Shown here one piece after another: positions 59,271-64,000 of a stretch of 64,000 nt of DNA. How positions within the stretch are numbered: the stretch's first letter is position 1; each line of letters begins with the position of its first letter. Source of the DNA: Nonomuraea solani (GTDB lineage Bacteria > Actinomycetota > Actinomycetes > Streptosporangiales > Streptosporangiaceae); contig NZ_FNVT01000027.1 of NCBI RefSeq assembly GCF_900108335.1, positions 1 through 64,000 on the forward strand, in the 5' to 3' direction. The translations under genes and the position numbers were made by a program. The notes below the pieces were generated by a model. That model had not been told where the DNA came from. It saw only the letters and a list, made by a program, of their open reading frames with translations, and did not search any database.

Positions 59271-60362
59271 ATGAGAGTAATCGTGATCGGCGCGGGCGTC
59301 GCGGGGCTCGCCCTGGCGCGCGGGCTGCTCAACGCCGGGCACGAGGCCGAGGTCTACGAGGAGGCCCCCGAATTGCGTACGGCCGGGGGCTCGGTGTCGC
59401 TCTGGCCCGGCAGCACGGCCATCCTCGATGAGCTCAAGGCCGATCACACGGGCGTCGGGCGGCGGCTGGAGACCCTGGAGTCGTGGTCCGGCGACGGGCG
59501 CGAGCTGCTCACCATCGACCTGACCGCGGCCGAGCGCCGCTACGGCCACCCCAGCGTGCACGTGGCCAGGAGCGAGCTGGTCGAGCTGCTCGCCGACGGG
59601 GTGCCGGTGACCTACGGCATGCCCGTCGAGCACGTGGTGCCCGAGCGCGCCGAGGCGCGGCTGGCCGATGGGCGTACGGTGCGCGGCGACGTGCTGGTCG
59701 GCGCGGACGGCCGCCGGTCGGTGGTGCGCAGGGCGCTGTGGGGCGACGATCCCGCCAAACTGAGCGGCTGGGTCACCTGGCAGGGCTTCACCACCATGCC
59801 CACCGCGCTGACCGAGACGCACAGGGCCGTGATGATCGCCGGCGCGAAGGGGTTGTGCGGGCTGATCCCGGCGGGCCAGGGCCGGCTGCTGTGGTGGTTC
59901 GACGTCAGGTCGGCGCCGGGGGAGCCGTTCTGGGGTGACGACACGCGGGTGGTGGAGCGGCTGCGGGAGCGGTTCGGCGGCTGGGCGGAGCCGGTGCCCG
60001 GCATCCTGGAGACGATCACGGACATCGACTTCTTCCCGCACCACCGGCACGTCATCCCGCCGGTCTGGGGCAAGGGGCCGACCACGCTGGCCGGCGACTC
60101 CGCGCACACCATGCCGCCCACCATGGCCCAGGGCGCGAACCAGGCGCTGGAGGACGCCTGGCTGCTGGCCGGGTCGCTCGGCGATCTGCGCGGCTACGAG
60201 CGGGCCCGGTCGAAGGTGGCGCGCAGGCCCGCCAGGCTGGCCGCGACAGAGGCCACCAACATGCAGCGGCCGATGGTGGAGCTGCTGTCCGACAGGTTCG
60301 TGACCAGGCTGTACACCACGCTGCTGCGCAGGTACAGCAACTACCTCTTGACAGCCTCCTGA
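59271..60362 (+). CDS. FAD-dependent aromatic-type monooxygenase
   Basis: 363 residues from the ATG at 59271 (GGGGG 6 nt upstream; an ATG 12 bases earlier is possible). Group A flavin hydroxylase: IVIGAGVAGLALARGLLNAGHEAEVYEEA at the start, GADGRRSVVRR in the middle, and TLAGDSAHTMPPTMAQGANQALEDAWLLA (read in parts) as the FAD-ribityl motif. It hydroxylates a small aromatic or similar compound with NAD(P)H and oxygen. Divergent TetR and the following Rieske enzyme suggest a small catabolic or detoxification unit. Confidence 0.86.
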   Translation: MRVIVIGAGVAGLALARGLLNAGHEAEVYEEAPELRTAGGSVSLWPGSTAILDELKADHTGVGRRLETLESWSGDGRELLTIDLTAAERRYGHPSVHVARSELVELLADGVPVTYGMPVEHVVPERAEARLADGRTVRGDVLVGADGRRSVVRRALWGDDPAKLSGWVTWQGFTTMPTALTETHRAVMIAGAKGLCGLIPAGQGRLLWWFDVRSAPGEPFWGDDTRVVERLRERFGGWAEPVPGILETITDIDFFPHHRHVIPPVWGKGPTTLAGDSAHTMPPTMAQGANQALEDAWLLAGSLGDLRGYERARSKVARRPARLAATEATNMQRPMVELLSDRFVTRLYTTLLRRYSNYLLTAS

Positions 60363-60410
60363 GGCCAACTGACTATGTCGCATATAGAGCAACTCGGTGC
60401 GTAATACGCA
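60348..60410 (+). promoter_or_regulatory. Promoter and palindromic site upstream of Rieske gene
   Basis: Consensus -35 TTGACA (60348-60353, inside the end of the monooxygenase gene) and GACTAT (60371-60376) spaced by 17. Downstream TGCGTA-A-TACGCA (60398-60410) is a perfect 6+1+6 dyad, placed where a bound repressor would block the start of transcription. Confidence 0.5.
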
Positions 60411-60424
60411 ACAAGAGGTGTCGG

Positions 60425-61528
60425 TTGACCAGCTTGATCTCCACGCTTCCCGGCCGTTCGTACACCGATCCCGAGGTGTTCGCGGAAGAGCAGGCCAGGA
60501 TCTTCGAAAACCTCTGGTTCTGCGCGGTCAAGGCCGAGGACCTGCCGAAACCGGGCGCGTTCAAGACGGTCCAGATCGGCCGCGAGAGCGTGATCGTCGT
60601 ACGCGGCCGCGACGACCGCCTGCGCGCCTTCCTCAACGTCTGCCGCCACCGCGGCGCCCGCTTGTGCGTGGAGGACGCGGGCGAGGTCAGGAGAACGATC
60701 AGGTGCGCGTACCACGCCTGGTCCTACGACCTCGACGGCCGCCTGGCGGCCGCGCCCAACCTGGCCAAGATGCCCGACATCGACCGGGCCGAGTACGGCC
60801 TGGTCCCCGTGCACCTGCGTGAATGGCTGGGTTACGCCTGGTTATGCCTGGCCGCGGAGCCGCCCTCGTTCGAGGAGACCGTCACCCACTCGGCCACCGA
60901 ACGTCTCGGCGACCCGGCCGCCATCGAGCGCTACCACGTGGACAAGCTGGCCCTCGGCCGCCGCGTCGTCTACGACGTCAGGGCCAACTGGAAGCTCATC
61001 GTCGAGAACTTCATGGAGTGCTACCACTGCGCCACCATCCACCCGGAGCTGACCGCCGTGCTGCCGGAGTTCGCCGGGGGGTACGCGGCGCAGTATTACG
61101 TCGGGCACGGCGCCGAGTTCGCCGCGCGGGCCGAGGGGTTCACCGTGGACGGCAGCCGGGGGTTCGGCAAGCTGCCCGACGTCTCCGAGGACCAGGACCG
61201 CCGCTACTACGCGATCACCGTCAAGCCGCAGGTGTTCGTCAACCTGGTGCCCGACCACGTGATCGTGCACCGGATGTTCCCGATGGCCGTGGACAGGACC
61301 GTCGTGGAGTGCGACTGGCTCTACCACCCCGACGTCGTCGCCTCGGGCGCCGACCTGTCGCTGTCGGTCGAGTTGTTCCACCGGGTCAACGAGCAGGACT
61401 TCGACGCCTGCGAACGCACCCAGCCGGGGATGTCGTCACGGGCGTACCGGGCGGGCGGGGTGCTCGTGCCCAGCGAGCACCACATCTCGCTCTTCCATCA
61501 GTGGGTGAACCAGCGCTTGCGCGGATAG
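60425..61528 (+). CDS. Rieske-type ring-hydroxylating oxygenase, alpha subunit-like
   Basis: 367 residues. A TTG start follows AAGAGGTGTCGG. The Rieske [2Fe-2S] cluster ligands are C73, H75, C94 and H97 (CRHRG and CAYHAW). The mononuclear iron site follows in ENFMECYHCATIHPEL with His201 and His206. Closest in general layout to glycine-betaine/choline/carnitine-type oxygenases (GbcA-like) as well as aromatic dioxygenases; the substrate is not deducible. No ferredoxin or reductase gene lies next to it. Confidence 0.85.
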   Translation: MTSLISTLPGRSYTDPEVFAEEQARIFENLWFCAVKAEDLPKPGAFKTVQIGRESVIVVRGRDDRLRAFLNVCRHRGARLCVEDAGEVRRTIRCAYHAWSYDLDGRLAAAPNLAKMPDIDRAEYGLVPVHLREWLGYAWLCLAAEPPSFEETVTHSATERLGDPAAIERYHVDKLALGRRVVYDVRANWKLIVENFMECYHCATIHPELTAVLPEFAGGYAAQYYVGHGAEFAARAEGFTVDGSRGFGKLPDVSEDQDRRYYAITVKPQVFVNLVPDHVIVHRMFPMAVDRTVVECDWLYHPDVVASGADLSLSVELFHRVNEQDFDACERTQPGMSSRAYRAGGVLVPSEHHISLFHQWVNQRLRG

Positions 61529-62055
61529 CGCACGGTGAGGCCGCCGTATTTGGTCTTGCCGCTGACCACCACGGAGAGGTGGCCGGGGCGGGGCCTGCCC
61601 GGCACCTCGGACGTCGCGGTCCTGCCCCAGTCGCTGCGGAAGGCGTCCACGTTGACCGACGCGCCCTCGGGCAGAATGATCTTGGCGGAGCCGTAGTCGA
61701 GCGCCAGCTCGATCTCCACGACGGAGTGCGCGATGACGGCCTCGGACAGATCGAGCTCGACGCTGCCGTACTTCGAGGTGACCCGCATCCGCCGGGGCAC
61801 GGACCAGTCGCCCGAGCGCTTGATGTTGCCGTTCTTCGAGTCGAGCTCGACCACCTCTGGGACGGGCGGGGCGTGCTCGGCCGGCAGGTCGGTCACCAGG
61901 CCCAGCAGATCGCCGTACGTCTTCGCGGTCAGGGCGATCTCGAGCCGGTCCTCGAGCTCCAACTGATTGAGACGGCCTTCGCTGAATGCGTGCTGTAGCT
62001 GCTGTGCGGTGCGCTCTCGGTCCTCGTCGGAGACCCGCATCTGCATTTCTGGCAT
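61498..62055 (-). CDS. DUF1707 protein with LiaF-like C-terminal domain
   Basis: 185 residues. The DUF1707 N-terminus is MRVSDEDRERTAQQLQHAFSEGRLNQLELEDRLEIALTAKTYGDL (read in parts). The C-terminal half has short beta repeats (VTSKYGSVELDLSEAV, ALDYGSAKIILPEGASV, SGKTKYGGLTVRYP) like the cell-wall-active antibiotic response (LiaF/VraT-type) domain. There are no membrane helices. TATGCT stands 6 nt before the ATG and no Shine-Dalgarno is seen, indicating a leaderless mRNA. The 3' end overlaps the Rieske gene by 31 bases. Confidence 0.82.
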   Translation of the reverse strand: MPEMQMRVSDEDRERTAQQLQHAFSEGRLNQLELEDRLEIALTAKTYGDLLGLVTDLPAEHAPPVPEVVELDSKNGNIKRSGDWSVPRRMRVTSKYGSVELDLSEAVIAHSVVEIELALDYGSAKIILPEGASVNVDAFRSDWGRTATSEVPGRPRPGHLSVVVSGKTKYGGLTVRYPRKRWFTH

Positions 62056-62236
62056 GTCCCGAGCATAGGTTCGCAGGGCTCAGAACGGGAGGCGCCGGCC
62101 AGATGGTGTCCGCAGATCGAGAGGTAGGGGCCGTTGTCCGGGGCGGGGGCGTTGGATGACCTGGACTCTCTTCACAACTTATTAGGTACCCAACGGATTG
62201 CCTTGAACTCCTCATCCTTGGGTAGCGTGAGGCGTG

Positions 62237-63169
62237 ATGTCAGCGGACCCGTTCGTACATCCGGCGCTCTTCTACCGGGGCGACCGGCACTACACCGCTG
62301 CCACCACGGCTTTCATCCGCGCCGGGCTGGCCGCTGGTGAGCCGGTGGCGGTGGCCGTGCCGGCCCGGAATCTCGCCCTGATCGAAAAGGAACTGGGCGC
62401 GGACGCGGGCGATGTGCTGCTGCTCGACATGGGCAAGGCGGGGCGCAACCCCGGGCGGATCATCCCGGCCGTGCTGCGCGACTTCGCCGACCGGCATCCC
62501 GGCGGGGGCCACGTGCGGATCATCGGCGAGCCGATCTGGCCCGATCGCACGGCGACCGAATATCCGGCCTGCGCCCAGCACGAGGCGCTGATCAACCTGT
62601 CGTTCGCGGGGCAGGCCGTGACGATCCTGTGCCCGTACGATGTCGAGAACCTGACCTCCGAGGTGGTCCTGGAGGCGGCCCGCACCCATCCCGTGCTGCA
62701 GGACGACTCGGGAGAGTGGGCCAGCGACGACTACGCGCCCGAGCTGGTGATCGACGGGCACAACCGGGCGCTCGACGAGCCCGCCGAGTTCACCTCCGTG
62801 CGGTTCGACAACACCAACCTGTCGGCGGCGCGCGGGCTGGCCGCGCGGGAGGCCGCCGCGATGGGGTTCGACCACGACCGGATCGACGACATCCGGCTGG
62901 CGGTGGCCGAGCTGGGCGCCAACAGCCTGGACCATGGGGGCGGGTCGGGGACGGTCCGGGTGTGGCGGGCCGATGGGCTGCTGGTGTGCGAGGTCACCGA
63001 CAAGGGGCACATCACCGACCCGCTGGCGGGGCGGCGGCCCGTCGATCCGCGGGAGGCCGGGTCCCGGGGGCTGCTGATCGTCAACCTGCTCAGTGACCTC
63101 GTACGGGTGCACACGCGGCCTGGGGGGACGACGATCCGGATCTACTTCGACCCCCGCCCGTCCGGCTGA
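62237..63169 (+). CDS. MEDS-domain sensor with RsbW-type ATPase domain
   Basis: 310 residues. The N-terminal 150 residues (FYRGDRHYTAATTAFIRAGLAAGEPVAVAVP) match the MEDS (DcmR-type sensory) domain. The C-terminal half is a GHKL ATPase: N-box AVAELGANSLDHGGG and G1 VTDKGHITDPL, with no dimerisation/phosphoacceptor His domain. This is the plan of actinobacterial anti-sigma/serine-kinase regulators. The partner sigma or anti-anti-sigma factor is not adjacent. The GTG at 62234 is an alternative start. Confidence 0.82.
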   Translation: MSADPFVHPALFYRGDRHYTAATTAFIRAGLAAGEPVAVAVPARNLALIEKELGADAGDVLLLDMGKAGRNPGRIIPAVLRDFADRHPGGGHVRIIGEPIWPDRTATEYPACAQHEALINLSFAGQAVTILCPYDVENLTSEVVLEAARTHPVLQDDSGEWASDDYAPELVIDGHNRALDEPAEFTSVRFDNTNLSAARGLAAREAAAMGFDHDRIDDIRLAVAELGANSLDHGGGSGTVRVWRADGLLVCEVTDKGHITDPLAGRRPVDPREAGSRGLLIVNLLSDLVRVHTRPGGTTIRIYFDPRPSG

Positions 63170-63196
63170 CCGGCCGCTTTTCCGTCACCCCCGTGG

Positions 63197-64000
63197 TCAG
63201 CGTTCGACCTCGGTCATGCTGGGGTAGCGGGCCCCGCGTACGGCGTCCGCCGGGACGGCCGTGACCAGTGCGTTCAGTTGCTCGGGGGTCAGGGTGACGC
63301 CGTCGGCGGCGGCGTTCTCCTCCAGGTAGCGCAGCCGCTTGGTGCCCGGGATCGGGACGATGTCGTCGCCCTGGGCGAGCAGCCAGGCCAGGGAGATCTG
63401 CGCCGCCGTCACCCCGGCGGCGTCGGCGATCTTCTTCACCTCGTCCGCCAGCGCCCGGTTGTGCTCGGCGTTCTCGCCCATGATGCGCGGCATGTGGCGG
63501 CGGAAGTCGTCGGCGGGCAGCTCGTCGGCGCTCGGCAGCGCGGCCGACAGCAGCCCCCGGCTGATCGGCGAGTACGCCACCAGCCCGACCCCCAGCTCCC
63601 TGGCCGCCGGCAGGATCTCCGCCTCCAGCCCCCGCGTGAACAGTGAGTACTCGCTCTGCAGGGCCGCGATCGGGTGCACGGCGACCGCGGCGCGCAGGGT
63701 GTCCGCGCTCACCTCCGACAGGCCCAGGTGGCCCACCTTGCCCTGCCGTACCAGCTCGGCCATGGCGCCGACCGACTCGTCGATCGGCACGTCCGGGTTG
63801 CGGCGGTGCATGTAGTAGAGATCGATGTGGTCGACACCGAGGCGGCGGAGCGAGGCGTCGCAGGCCGCCCTGATGTACTCGGGGCTGTTCTGGATCGTGC
63901 GGCCGGAGCCGTCGCGCTGGATGCCGAACTTGGTGGCCAGCACGACCTCGTCGCGCCGGTCCGCGATGGCCCGGCCGACCAGTTCCTCGTTGGCGCCCCT
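63197..64000 (-). CDS. Aldo/keto reductase, N-terminus beyond window
   Basis: About 267 C-terminal residues are visible; the first ~60, including the start and catalytic Asp/Tyr, lie beyond 64000. Visible: [41 protein letters not shown], the NADPH-binding [12 protein letters not shown] and [18 protein letters not shown]. The pattern (with VPIPGTK) is that of AKR11/AKR13-like oxidoreductases common in bacteria. Substrate unknown. Confidence 0.87.
   Translation of the reverse strand, partial: RGANEELVGRAIADRRDEVVLATKFGIQRDGSGRTIQNSPEYIRAACDASLRRLGVDHIDLYYMHRRNPDVPIDESVGAMAELVRQGKVGHLGLSEVSADTLRAAVAVHPIAALQSEYSLFTRGLEAEILPAARELGVGLVAYSPISRGLLSAALPSADELPADDFRRHMPRIMGENAEHNRALADEVKKIADAAGVTAAQISLAWLLAQGDDIVPIPGTKRLRYLEENAAADGVTLTPEQLNALVTAVPADAVRGARYPSMTEVER

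Overview
The window is one contiguous piece of a very GC-rich actinobacterial chromosome. The base composition, frequent GTG/TTG starts, SARP/AfsR-type and MocR regulators, membrane Ser/Thr kinases, DUF2510, DUF4235 and DUF1707 proteins, and the orn/tRNA-His pairing all fit a filamentous actinomycete. A Streptosporangiaceae-type genome (Nonomuraea-like) is my best guess, but that is inference. No rRNA, CRISPR array, transposase or prophage was seen, and no gap over 300 bases lacks a gene.

Layout. 1-2620: a LacI regulator translationally coupled to deoC (cut by the window edge), and a spermidine-synthase-like methyltransferase-fold protein. 2649-8294: a penicillin-binding protein, a hemolysin III/TrhA membrane protein behind a perfect 22-bp palindrome, an HdeD-like protein, lysine 6-aminotransferase, NDH-2 and a mini LuxR regulator. 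8417-9187: tRNA-His with its terminator, and oligoribonuclease. 9256-16002: a DUF2510 membrane protein and a run of a pseudokinase and two intact membrane Ser/Thr kinases. 16088-22305: a divergent PPOX/MocR pair, a DegT-aminotransferase plus FemAB-like acyltransferase pair, and a phosphotransferase plus SDR operon. 22432-28401: a membrane-anchored glycosidase, an acyltransferase/hydrolase operon, a GNAT and a DUF418 protein. 28444-37846: a compact, overlapping seven-gene surface-glycan operon (small membrane protein, FemAB-like enzyme, two GT2 enzymes, polysaccharide deacetylase, flippase, and a 1287-residue multi-pass protein with a huge low-complexity N-terminus). 38112-41515: a membrane-tethered ECF sigma factor carrying its own zinc-finger anti-sigma-like module, and a solute-binding/VWA protein. 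41652-49470: mostly housekeeping or small genes, a LacI regulator divergent from an unannotated 59-codon gene across a 30-bp operator, and a DedA-like gene behind an apparent iron box. 49640-58567: a secreted protein, a large SARP-family regulator, and a second envelope set (UPF0104, LmbE-type deacetylase, GT4, DUF2079). 58657-61528: a TetR regulator divergent from a flavin monooxygenase, followed by a Rieske oxygenase. 61498-64000: DUF1707, a MEDS-HATPase regulator and a partial aldo/keto reductase.

Three themes recur. First, envelope building: two glycan clusters, two paralogous FemAB-like enzymes, PBPs and a glycosidase. Second, transmembrane signalling: kinases, pseudokinase and tethered sigma factor, each with an extracellular beta-rich module. 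Third, many start codons sit 6-7 nt after a TAnnnT box without a Shine-Dalgarno, i.e. probable leaderless mRNAs, several with a palindromic operator over the promoter.
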